DNA of 64,000 nucleotides, taken from positions 10,354,001-10,418,000 of the forward strand of contig CM082578.2 of NCBI GenBank assembly GCA_040954595.2, read 5' to 3'. Of this stretch, positions 52,001 through 62,418 are shown piece by piece; positions within the stretch are counted from its first letter, which is position 1; each line of letters opens with the position of its first letter. Below the pieces are notes generated by a model. That model ran no database searches. It saw nothing but the letters and a program-made list of their open reading frames with translations, and was not told the origin of the DNA. The stretch is from Balanoglossus misakiensis (taxonomy: Eukaryota; Hemichordata). Position numbers and translations under genes: made by a program.

Positions 52001-55000
52001 AGGCTGGAATGGAAACGGCTTTTTGATGGCAATCACTCCACATGGCCGTGAAATCCAGCTTTTTATAGGTCTGCCAACCCTCCCTTGAATACACATTAGT
52101 TAAGGCTTTGAGTAAATCTGTCCTTCTCATATGTAATACATACTTTGGTATGTTTCACTGATGTGCATTTACCATTAATTATGATGCGATGGTTCAGAAA
52201 TTACCAACAAGTAGTGTTGCTGCCATCAGAGTCACTGATTGGCTGCATGGCAGCTCAGATTTACATATCAATAGCCAGGAAAGAAACAATTGATGCAAGG
52301 TAACAACACAGGTCACGTGGGTCCCACGCGCAAGTTCAATCTGCAATGCTAACGAAGATTAGATCCGCGTTCTTCTGACTCAAATAAAGCTCAGATTGTC
52401 AGCTGAGATAATTTGTCATATAAATAGCCAGCTGTCAAAGTCAATAGACCAATTATCAATCACTCAGAGCTGGTTTTACTTGTATTAATCATATCGAAGG
52501 CCTTCCTTTGACAATGTAATTGCGAACCGACTTTTCATCATGGCTATATTGACTGGTGCATTTAACATTGACCATTTATAATACTTTCACTCAGACTTGT
52601 CAAAATCAAATTACTACTGCCAACTAAAAATTCAGTATTGTAAGGGACAATAATTATACAAAATCAACTTTTTTACAGCTGTCATGTTTTTGATGATTGA
52701 TCTTCCCAGAGTTTTACGACAGAAATCAATTTTACAAATGAATCTGCCAATAACTTTATGTAAAAATCTAACTTCATGTTCTCAGAAAAATCAAATGCTA
52801 GTACTTCATCTAATAAACACTGCTTTCTGTAAACAAATATATGGTTGTCGCAAAGATTTTGATGAAAGTCTCTCTTTATGAATCGTTTCATATCGATGAG
52901 AGAATTTTATGATCGCACGAGATTTGACTTTTACAACGAAATAAAAAGCGCGCTTTTCCTCATTTTCTTGACACGATCACGAATATTTACCTATTCCGAT
53001 GCCTACGATTAATCTTCCGACAATGAGGGCGACCTTACTCGGCGCTGCTCCGGCAGTGACCGCACCAATGGTAAGTACTCCGGAGGCGATGAAGATTACG
53101 GGCCGACGTCCCAGCCAGTCGTTCAGAAAGCCGCCTACCAAAGCGAAGACGGCCGCGGAACCTATAGTGATGGCCACGATCAGTTCTTGCCACAAGTGAG
53201 TCATTGCAGGGAAATGCTGCCTCAGTAGAATCATCGCGCCGGATATCACACCGGTATCGTAACCGAAGAGAAATCCGCCGATCGCCGCGAAGACGGTGAA
53301 GACGATAACGAAACATGATTGGGGAGCTCTCCTCCTGTAGCTGTCCACAAGACGTTCCCTGCTCCCCTCGCCGACGCCGCTCGCCGACGACAAACTTTTC
53401 AGATCCATAGAATCGGACGTATGCATGACTTCTTTCCTTCTGCCCGTCAGATTTCCAAGAAAAGCAAATTCTGCCGATCAAAACGACGTCGCCATGTTGA
53501 CGCGAGCGATTCACGCGCGCATTCCAATTGCGCATCGGCAAATTTCATTTTCATATTATTATTACCTATCCTACGTTTACTCCTGCATGACGGTTCGTGA
53601 TCTTATATGAAACATGTGAAAAATCACGTTTTCACGCAGACTTGAGGATCTGTAGTTGATTCTGTCATCCGTTCCATCGCATCAACGACCGTGAACTATC
53701 CACGTTCGATGTCCGTGCGCGCGAAGGCCGCCGCGCCGTCATTCAAGTCTACTCTTATATTTTGTCGCATATCTCGCGCTCGGATAACACACTTGAAAGT
53801 TGTCGAAACAATTTGGATGGCAGTGTCACAGCACCAATGCGGCGAAAATAATGACAATTTTAAAAGCTTTATTAAAATGCATCTTTCCCGGGCATCTTTA
53901 TTGATGCATCACTTCGTGAAAACTTTTTTTTTCAAACAAAAAACTGAAAGTGATTTACATTTGGTTGCCCCTGGCAACTATTACATATCGTGGCTTTAAC
54001 TTTGTTTATAGCAATTATTATACATACTGCACATTCAAGATCGTACAAAGTTTTATTCGCTAGAGCCGGCTCAAGGGTCGAAGATGAAAGATTGTCATTT
54101 TCCTATCATCATTTTAGCCGGCGTCAAGTGAAGCCGATTTCTTCGTGCGGGAAATGTAGCATCGTTTTCCGGACTTGTTGATTTCAGTCCTCAGTCGCAT
54201 CTTTTCCGCAAATTGCTGTTCTGGTCTTCGCTTTGGAAGTCGCTGGTTTCCTCAACCTCAACGGGTTTCTTCAATTCGCGTCGCCTGCCTTGAGAAACGT
54301 GGGGATTTAATTTAACTCTGTGAGAATTTATCGCGCGAGGGAGTGGGCGTTTTTATTTGGTAATTTATACGTGAAATCGTATCGATCCGGTCGCGGTCGA
54401 TCTCGAGCGATGCGCTCGTTCATAATGATATAGAGCTGTGTACACACCGTTTTTTGGCAAACAATAATTGTTATTTTTTTCCTGAAAACTTAGGTTATTT
54501 ATCATATAGTGTCATGCGCGCAGATCAAGAAAGTGCCCATAGAGGGCGCGCTTCGACAGGTCTCACACGTTAGTTTATGTTCTGTTGTAAGTCAGTGAGT
54601 TGGCAAACTGATGAAAACTGCACGATTATGTGTGTGGGTGCAACATTTGTTGTCTAAATAAATGCTGTATTGAAAAAGCAGCGACACTGCCAGCAAAATG
54701 ATGAATACTGACTAAATATAAATAATCTGCATAAACACAATGTGGGCGGTGAAAAAATCCCCAGTGAACTGAACATGCAGGCACTTTGACAGCCAGCAAG
54801 CTGATGAAAGTCACCATACATGAATGTACCTTTAAAGAGCTCTAACTATCAGGAAAATAATAATCAAGCAGGATATCAATTCCATACTTGCCAAAGTTTG
54901 TACACTGTGGCTAAATATTTATAAAATGCTTTGAAAAGATAGATATTATCCAACTTCCTATCATACATAATTAAAAGCCACACGAAGCAAAAGTCTATGG

Positions 55001-55604
55001 TTTTCGGGCAAGGTGCCTCTGCAGTATTTGAATGACTTACTTATATGTATTGTCACTTACCTATTCCACATCCAACTATCAGCCTCCCTGCAAGTATAAA
55101 GTTTGGATCCGGAGCCATCCCCATGACCATGGCTCCCGCTGTAAACACAAAACTCGCCAGCAGAATGGTAACTCGCCTCCCGAAGCAATCGTTCAAGAAA
55201 CCTCCAAGCAATGCGAACACTATTGCTCCACCGACGGTAACACCGACAATCAGCTCTTGCCAAAGGGTACTCAGGTAAAACTTGTGAACAAGCAGGAGCA
55301 TAGCACCCGACACCACACCGGTGTCGTAGCCGAAAAGAAACCCGCCGATGGCCGAAAAGGCCGTCAACATATAAAGGTAGCATGGCAGTGTTCTCTTATG
55401 ACCAGGCTTAATATCAGTCACAGGTTCGTCGTCCGTTCCCTGTCTAGCAGTTGCATTCTCGTTGATGATGAGGGGATCTGTCTCGTCTATCATGCCCTCC
55501 TCGAGCACATCACTCATGATTTGGCCTTCGTCGTTGTTTCCAAGCGAAACCATTTCCAGATCTATTTGCAGGCCGCCGTTTTCAACACTGTCGTATGAGT
55601 TCAT
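37039..55604 (-). CDS. SLC2A13: Proton/myo-inositol cotransporter (SLC2A13/HMIT), 9 coding exons with alternative first exon
   Basis: This major-facilitator sugar transporter is expected to take up myo-inositol with protons. Exons from 5' to 3' are first exon 55061-55604 (form A) or 52991-53426 (form B), then 45737-45896, 45179-45390, 39090-39201, 38578-38741, 38223-38343, 37740-37981, 37378-37530 and 37039-37253. Form A is 640 aa and form B 604 aa; human is 648 as I recall. Family motifs in order are [51 protein letters not shown] and [10 protein letters not shown]. The exons at 38223-38343 and 37740-37981 encode the long Cys-rich exofacial loop (including CGFCY and N-glycosylation sites NVT and NKT) that distinguishes HMIT from other GLUTs. 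The C-terminus (KYIQIKGHN, ending SDGE) also resembles human SLC2A13. Introns of 6.0 and 7.1 kb interrupt the gene. Confidence 0.95.
39202..45178 (-). other. Large SLC2A13 intron (6.0 kb)
   Basis: No nested gene is recognised. The longest ORF inside (42773-43165, plus strand) has no recognisable domain. A G21 run lies at 44558-44578. Confidence 0.65.
44558..44578. repeat. Poly-G tract (21 nt)
   Basis: An uninterrupted run of 21 G lies in an SLC2A13 intron. The C-rich strand faces the transcript, so the nascent RNA carries poly-C. Confidence 0.95.
45897..52990 (-). other. SLC2A13 intron following first exon B (7.1 kb)
   Basis: This stretch separates first exon B from the shared exons and is also part of the longer intron used by form A. 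No further copy of the first exon or nested gene is visible. A DR1-like nuclear-receptor site lies at 50242-50255. Confidence 0.65.
52991..53426 (-). CDS. SLC2A13: SLC2A13 alternative first coding exon B
   Basis: This exon encodes an N-terminus of about 38 residues followed by transmembrane segments 1 to about 4, through [10 protein letters not shown]. It ends in phase 1 at ATAG|GTAAAT, the phase needed for the exon at 45737-45896. The tail is Ser-rich and carries RERL and a YRRRAP arginine cluster just before the first membrane helix. It has no acidic dileucine. No acceptor in frame joins it to exon A, so it behaves as an alternative transcription start. Its core is a paralogous copy of exon A (shared [24 protein letters not shown] and GRR). 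CpG-rich sequence around 53300-53800 is consistent with its own promoter. The start could also be the Met seven codons in. Confidence 0.85.
55061..55604 (-). CDS. SLC2A13: SLC2A13 alternative first coding exon A
   Basis: This exon encodes about 70 acidic N-terminal residues and transmembrane segments 1 to about 4, through [10 protein letters not shown]. It ends in phase 1 at ATAG|GTAAGT, the stronger of the two donors. The tail contains an acidic dileucine-type signal, ETDPLI (41-46). The ATG at 55604 is used because the open frame above it starts only at a non-ATG codon. Overall layout is closer to the mammalian protein, which also has a long N-terminal tail with dileucine motifs. Confidence 0.88.
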
Positions 55605-56782
55605 AACCCATTCCAGAAACAAATTGCAATGTTGGTAGTGAGCAGGGTTAAGGGTCGAGAGAAAGTTACCACGACGACCGACGACGCTGGACAAACCGAT
55701 GCTCGTGTAACAGGTAAATAAAGAACTTTCTCAGAAAACTAAATGTCGATTCTTCAGAGATGTGCGTTAATTTTACAGCAAAATACGGTTTATGAATAGT
55801 TTTTCACCAAAACTGAAGCGACATCGAGTTGTGTTAATGTATCAACACTCAATGGAACTACAGTCGACTATCACTTCCGTACTTACAAGTTGCATACCAC
55901 AACATGCATCAGTGACATTGTTTACTTTTCAAAGTAATTCAGTACTTGTCGTGCTTGCGAATTATTTTCATCAGCGGCAACATATTCTCTCTCACGTCCA
56001 ATCCACGATAGATCATCACGCTATTTGAAGAAACATTTCAGCGCCGAGCCGCCCGTAAAAACACCAGCGACAACAGCCAGCTGACGTGTACTCGTGCATT
56101 GCGCGTTCAGTGAGGTCAAAGTGTAAAGGTGCGTGCGCAGATGTGATGAACTTTGAACCCACACAGTCTTCGATGGTCTTCTTCTGCTGAGCTCTGCAAA
56201 AGAAGTGCATACGTTGATTAAAAACAGTTCAACTGACAGGCACCGGCGGTCATAGTACTTTTCAGTACACAGCATTCCTTTTAATAAAGGGACTGTGTGG
56301 TTGGTGACACCACGAACCCACAATTGCGCTGAATTATCGTGGCTCCATTCATCTTTGAAGTTGCCTGTTGACAAAATTGAAATACATTATAACCTATGAT
56401 CGAAACATGACCCATTTATATGTTACAAACTATTTGCACTATGTATCGCCTTGGCACTGTTATCTGTCAGGGTGATATAATAATTGACACTGCCTCAGAT
56501 ATGTCATTCAGGGCTGGCCTATGTGCCGTATAAGAGATACGCATACGTAATAGTTTCCACCATTAGTATGAATTTATATGCCTCAGACTTTTGAAGAAGT
56601 CCAGCTCAACCTGCCCCTCCCCCCCCCCCCCCCCCGCTGTCTAGATTACAGGAACGCCGTCACGACCCCACCGGATCACAATCGTAACAATAGATCGGTT
56701 TAGACTTTTTCTGTCTGACGAACCCCCTCCAAAAACAATATATGGTCTGTCCCTCAGATGAACTTCTGCGCAAGCTGGCAAC
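55605..56782. other. Divergent intergenic region between SLC2A13 and the Rieske gene
   Basis: Promoter-proximal DNA for SLC2A13 form A (minus) and the Rieske oxygenase gene (plus). A C17 run lies at 56619-56635. A 117-codon minus-strand ORF at 56021-56374 has no recognisable homology and may lie in a 5' UTR. Confidence 0.5.
56619..56635. repeat. Poly-C tract (17 nt)
   Basis: An uninterrupted run of 17 C lies about 150 bp upstream of the Rieske oxygenase start codon. Confidence 0.95.
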
Positions 56783-59239
56783 ATGGAAGTTGGACGCGTT
56801 CGCCGTGCGATCCAAGTTCTTCAACAGACTCGAAGACACCGCCAGCTGGCGGAGGTTAATTTGCGGCGTCGCAGGATTGCAACTACCGCGACGTGTCCAC
56901 AACAGGTGAAATCGAGACGGGATTTTGTTCTGGAGAGGGAAGTTTTGAGGTTCGACCCGACAACACCGGTGGAGGCTGCCGTTACGCCGCCATCAAGCTG
57001 GTAAATGCCATTCGGTCAAGTAGAACCATATGGTAGAACATATTGTTCTTTTTTACTGGGAATTTCAGAAAATGTGTACTTTCTGGCATTTTTTATTGAA
57101 CTTTGACAACTAACGCGCATTGAACTTTATGACGACGAAGGTAACACAGGACACTAGTGACAGAGTTGAAATGACGCGCATTTTACCTGGACTCATTATA
57201 GTATTATATGCATGCAATACGAAGCAATAAAACTGTGACATAGTTCTAGGAATCAATCTGCATATAAGATTAAGAGAGAGGGCTGGGGTAGAGGCAGTGC
57301 AGCCAGGCGCATAGCCAGAGGCATATCTATATTGCATGAAGCATACATACTGTCACGGAGAGAAATGTGAATAGTCGACAGATACAAAAAGACGATACTG
57401 TTAGAATTTCTGTTCGATAAATTTCTCAGCTGGTGTGACATCTACAAAAGTCATTGATCCCCAGTACAGCATGACTTTGAAAGCAAAGTGACAATAAGTC
57501 TTGGTCATTCTCGTGGATATGTTGAGTAACATCATCTAATAAACGACTCGTTCAAGACACTCAGCTCAGGTCAGACGGAGTACAAATGATATATTGGCCA
57601 TTTCTTTCGTTTCCTAGGTTCACAAGTCCCGAGTTCCACGCGTTGGAAAGTGAGACGGTTTTCAATGGGCACTGGTTGTTTGTAGGCAGAGAAGATGCCG
57701 TTCAGAGTCCGCACGAGTACTTCACAGGTTGTTTGTTTGTACCTAATTTTAGAAATGACACTTGGGCCACCTAAAATAGAACTATCGCTTATTAGGGACC
57801 CCCCCCCCCTTTATAGTTTTGTGTGTCAGTCCCTTATGGTTGGTTTATAGCACCAACGCGGGTCATGCGTGTCGCACTTGTGCCAGAATATTTACTGCCA
57901 GAAACAATCTTTCGATCGGTGCTGCACATTATCCCAATATTTACAATCACTGTATCAGTAAGTGCATATAGCCAGGCCCATAAATTATTGCGGGGCCATT
58001 CATCATCCTGGGTTAATTTTTAAAGCGTTCCTACAGTGGGTGGCACCGTTTTACGTGTTATTTTCAACATTTCTGTTCAAGTAGGCCCATTTCGAGATAG
58101 TTGTTGTTCGATTACAGTTTCCAAAAGTGTGCGTCACAGAATAGTAGTAGAAACTCTTTCTACAACTATGGTCAATATGACGAGGAACCTGTTTTTGTTA
58201 GTAAAGGTTGTGTTGACACTATTGTGTACCGGGAATTTGAGTAGATAACAGTTTTGTCTATCTTTGATCTTCAATCAAACATCATCATGTCTACTCCTTT
58301 GTAGGTATCATTGGAAATAACCCATTTATCGTGTTACGAGACGAAAACAATGAATTGCGAGCATTCTTCAACGTTTGTCGTCACCACGCTATGCAGATAG
58401 TCAATAACCCAGAGGGCAGACTGGAGCAACTTCAGTGTCCGTACCATGGGTGGACGTACGCCCTCGATGGCAGATTGACGAAAGCTACCCGCCTGCGAGG
58501 GATCAAGAATTTCTCAGCCCGCAATTTTGGCCTGAAACCCATGGAGGTGACGACATGGGGTCCGCTGGTTTGCGTGAAACCGGTTGACACAGGCGAAGGT
58601 CACAGTCTCTTCGAAGAGCTGAAACCGTTGAAGAACAGTCTGGACGCGGTGGGTTTCGGCGAGGGCATGAAGTTCGTCGAGAGAAAGTCTTACACGGTCA
58701 AGTGTAACTGGAAGGTCTTCGTAGACAACTACTTGGACGGTGGATATCATGTCGAGATTGCGCACAAGGACCTCAGCACTGCGCTGAACCTCAAGTCGTA
58801 CAAATACGAGGTCCATGACTGGCATTCGATGCAGAGCGTCTCTGGTTTAGACAACGAAGACCGTGTCAGCGGCGCCGCCCTGTACGCTCACATCTTCCCG
58901 AATTTCATGATCAACAGGTACGGGCCGTGGCTCGACACCAACACTGTACTGCCGCTCGCCCACGACAGGTGCGAAGTGGTTTTCGATTACTTTTTGGAGA
59001 GGGAGTTCGCAGAAGGTCTGGGGAAGGAGAAGTGTGACGACTTTATCAAGGACAGCCTTGCCGCCAGTGACGTGGTCCAGCAAGAGGATATCTTTTTGTG
59101 TGAGGGGGTGCAGCGTGGTTTGACGTCCTCTGCCTATGATATTGGCAGGTACGCGCCAAAAGTGGAACACGGAGACCACGTGTTTCACGTGCGCCTCGCC
59201 GAGATATTCAGAAAATACCTGCGCATTGACAATGCCTGA
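56783..59239 (+). CDS. Rieske non-haem iron oxygenase, choline monooxygenase type, 3 exons
   Basis: This is a Rieske [2Fe-2S] oxygenase alpha subunit of the family that includes plant choline monooxygenase and bacterial glycine-betaine or carnitine oxygenases. A quaternary-amine substrate is inferred from family only. Exons are 56783-57000, 57618-57727 and 58305-59239, totalling 1263 nt and 420 aa. Residues 1-50 are Arg-rich and almost free of acidic residues, like a mitochondrial presequence. The pre-Rieske motif PPSSWFTSPEF spans the first splice junction. The Rieske centre is Cys134-x-His136 and Cys154-x-x-His157 (CPYHGW). The catalytic-domain iron motif is DNYLDGGYHVEIAH with His258 and His263, plus the later EDIFLCEGVQRGL segment that supplies the third (acidic) ligand. 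No reductase domain is fused, so a separate electron donor is needed. All key residues are present. Confidence 0.9.
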
Positions 59240-59417
59240 TTGGCAGTATCCATCGACTTTTACCATAATATAATCTGTCGAACGCTTTTACAATCGGAGT
59301 CATGCAGATAGTCACTCCAGGGCCATTGTGTTCTCATTGAATTAAATACTGCAACCTTTCCCACTGTACATTCAATATAAATATAGTTGCAATATGGATA
59401 TGTGTAAAATTGAATGC

Positions 59418-59423
59418 AATAAA
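59418..59423 (+). terminator. Polyadenylation signal of the Rieske gene
   Basis: AATAAA lies 180 nt after the stop codon. Another AATAAA near 59611 could give a longer form. Confidence 0.55.
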
Positions 59424-60038
59424 TGCTGTGAATCAATCTGGTAAAAGTCTGGAAGCATAGAGAACATAGGATTCTCAAGCAGCATATGATAATCACACAT
59501 TTTCTTGAGAATCGAGATGTTTCCCTACATTGCTTCGTGTAATGGAAGTCGGGAAAATGAATGATTTTTTTTATCCCGTGACGTTGTATTCCTCATATTT
59601 GCATGCCTCAATAAACATGCTTAGGATTGATACCAAAACCGTATGCTAATATGCATTATCGTTCGGAGCTGACGTCATTTAATCACGGTGTGGTGGAGTG
59701 ACCGTGATATAATGTACCAATTATTTTCGATTGAGTCAAGCGGCCGGTGTTCACGGGTTTCCCGTATCTCAGAGTACTATATTGGGGTCTGTATTCGTGG
59801 TTTCAGAAGTTTGTCGAGACTTGGGGCTGGCGAGTCGTGCTGCCTGGACATCTGTTGGGTTTAATGGTGTTTTCGCCCACTATTTGCAATTAAAATAGTT
59901 GCTCGTTTTTTTAATTAAACTATATCGAGTACTCGAGTCTGTTCTGAAGCGAAGTCCGACTGATATTAAGAGCCTTGTTCAAATTTACGACCCCGCATAA
60001 TTTAATCACTTTAGTATTAATAGTAAGGGAAGTGAAAT
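59424..60038. other. Intergenic region, Rieske to crystallin-like gene
   Basis: Holds the end of the Rieske transcript and the presumed promoter of the beta-gamma-crystallin-like gene. No other feature is recognised. Confidence 0.5.
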
Positions 60039-60899
60039 ATGCCCAGTTTCGGTTCAGATTACCATGCCATGCATCATGGGATTGAGTTTACGTCAACAAG
60101 TGGCAGAAACTTCACTATAAAAGTAACCCCCGCCCGTGTCTGTGATAACAGCTTTCGAGGTTCCGTACTGCAGACAACTATACCTCACAACGTGAAAGAA
60201 GTAGTTGAGCTAAACATCGTGTGCATACCTACCGTATCGTACAACAAGTGGTAAGTACATCGTAGGAAATGTTGACACCCTGAAGTCTACGCTATCCAAG
60301 ATTCGTGTGGGTCAAATGCGGATTGCCTAAATTGCTAGCTGGTCAGTGAGCACTAAACAGGATCTCGGGTTGACAAGCGTCCCAACCTAACAGATAACAC
60401 TGGCATTGCCGATTCACCCTAGGGGAGTCTGTGAATGCTACCGTGACATGAAGTGATAAAAACCACCCATGTCTTTATTCTTCTATTTGGCAGGCACATC
60501 GAGTTCTACTCACATTCGCTGACAAACATGGTCCCCTACCAGGCTTTCCCTGTCTTTGTGTTATTCATCAGTGGATATGTGGCCGCTTGTCCCAGTTCTT
60601 CGCCGAGGCCTTCCGCCGTGTGCGCCTACTTGTACCGAGATGACGAGTGCAACGCCACGCGTGTAGTAGCGCGTGTGAATGAAGCCGAAGACTGGATCGG
60701 TAACGACATGAACGATGACGTCTCCACGGTAGTTCTCATGTCGGGCTGTCGCATCAAGATGTGGGAGCACAAATTCTTCGGCGGCGAATCGTGGACCCAA
60801 GAAAGCCCGGGAGTGTATCATCTGTCCGGCTGGGTGCGGTGGAACAACGTCGTGTCCTCTTACGCCTGCACCTGTAAGAACGCTGCGTTTGCTTTCTGA
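60039..60899 (+). CDS. Secreted beta-gamma-crystallin-like protein, 2 exons
   Basis: The 3' exon (60494-60899) encodes a hydrophobic segment like a signal peptide, beginning at Met 60528 (MVPYQAFPVFVLFISGYVAA). A compact domain of about 100 residues with six cysteines follows. This matches a beta-gamma-crystallin Greek-key pair. NDDVST occupies the first Ca-clamp position and WNNVVSSY contains NNVVSS, the N/D-N/D-x-x-S/T-S calcium motif, after the typical FFGGESW turn and GVYHLSGW. From Met 60528 the product is 123 aa and probably extracellular. A 5' exon (60039-60250) with a strong donor (TG|GTAAGT) splices in frame to give a 205 aa protein, but this places the signal-like segment internally. 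The 5' exon may instead be leader RNA. The fold is inferred from motifs; the role is unknown. Confidence 0.68.
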
Positions 60900-61779
60900 A
60901 GAGCAGTAAGCAACGTCGCTTTGGAATTCATGAAACAGCCAATCCCTCCATTTGCATATATGGAGTCACGTTTTAAAATTTGAAATACATGTACGTCACC
61001 AACGTTGTTTCACGGTACTTCCATTATCGCAATTTACCGCACCCGAGTGCGTTCAATTTGAAAAGGCGAATTTGTCTGTGTGAACCCCCATCAATCCGCA
61101 TTGTTTTAAACAATCACAGAACTATCGTTTTTTCTGAACATCTCCCCGCGAGACCGTTTCTTAAGTTCAATTTAACCTGGGCAATGGTTTGACTGACAGT
61201 TTAGGCGTTTTTAAAAAATTGCCTTTTCAGCCATTTTATCGGAAATGCTATATCTATAAATGGCATGTTATTTTTATCATACTTCTTAAATGCTATGTAC
61301 ATGTATAAAATAATGCATTTTTGAAATATAATAAATATTTTATTCCATTTATATCATCCAAAGTTGTTGGTTTTATTAATTTTCTTTATTGAGAAAAATA
61401 GTTATATTAAACAACCTATATACTTTCCATTTCTACTTGTAAACGTGTTAAAACTATACCGTCTCCCATATTGAACATTTTCGCTCCCTTAAACCTTCTA
61501 ATCCCATATTTTGACAAAAATTGGGCTGCCAACGTATATGACCACTGGCGCGAAATCCCAGCTTTCGCAATGATTTTAGAACTCGTATATTTAGACTCAC
61601 TCCTTTCCCAATGAGACGCTTTGGGATTTTCGCATTTCCATGTTCAGACTCAAAATATGCCTTAAAATGTCTCTTTGTCGAATGAGGTGGCAGATCTCGG
61701 AGTGAACAATTCTAGAAACTTATAACTTTAAACGCAGCATTTGGCATGAAAGACCTAACTGTTGCAACGTCATTGAAAA
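60900..61779. other. Convergent 3' region, crystallin-like gene and SLC25A20
   Basis: AT-rich DNA holding both 3' UTRs. Opposing polyadenylation hexamers lie at 61330-61344. No other feature is recognised. Confidence 0.6.
61330..61344. terminator. Back-to-back polyadenylation signals on both strands
   Basis: AATAAATATTTTATT gives AATAAA on the plus strand (61330-61335) and AATAAA on the minus strand (61344-61339). It lies 431 nt after the crystallin-like stop and 436 nt after the SLC25A20-like stop, so one site could end both convergent genes. Confidence 0.55.
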
Positions 61780-62218
61780 TCAAAGGTTTAGTGGAACCCG
61801 GTCGAGTGCTTTCATGGTCAACTCGGCACCAAGGAAGCAGGCCTGTAACACAAGGAGAAAATCAGTCAGAAAGGAGATAGACCCAAGCGTCGAGGCAGAT
61901 ATATCGGACAAGCTTTCTGTTGTCTGTACGCAACTCGCCATGGCCAATTAAATGACGCAGAGATCACAACGAAACCGGAAGTAAGACTTGCGCAAATGGC
62001 CACACGTGAACAAGTATACCGTGCCATGGCTGAATATTTCACAATTGGCGGTACATGTTTATATATTGTGCCAGCGCCGACTTACCGCACCGCTTGGGAA
62101 TGATCTCATCATCTGTGGAGTTAAGCCCCTGAAGAAACCACGTATGCCCAGATTCCGATAAATATCTAAGAAAACATCGCGGAGGCCGTTCGGGTACTTG
62201 CCTGGAGCAGCTGTTGGA

Positions 62219-62249
<31 letters not shown>

Positions 62250-62323
62250 ATTAATTAATTAATTAATTAATTAATTAATTAATTAATTAATTAATTAATT
62301 AATTAATTAATTAATTAATTAAT

Positions 62324-62418
<95 letters not shown>

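Noticed and set aside
56021-56374. 117-codon minus-strand ORF upstream of SLC2A13
   Set aside because: No recognisable motif and no in-frame junction to SLC2A13; at best 5' UTR.
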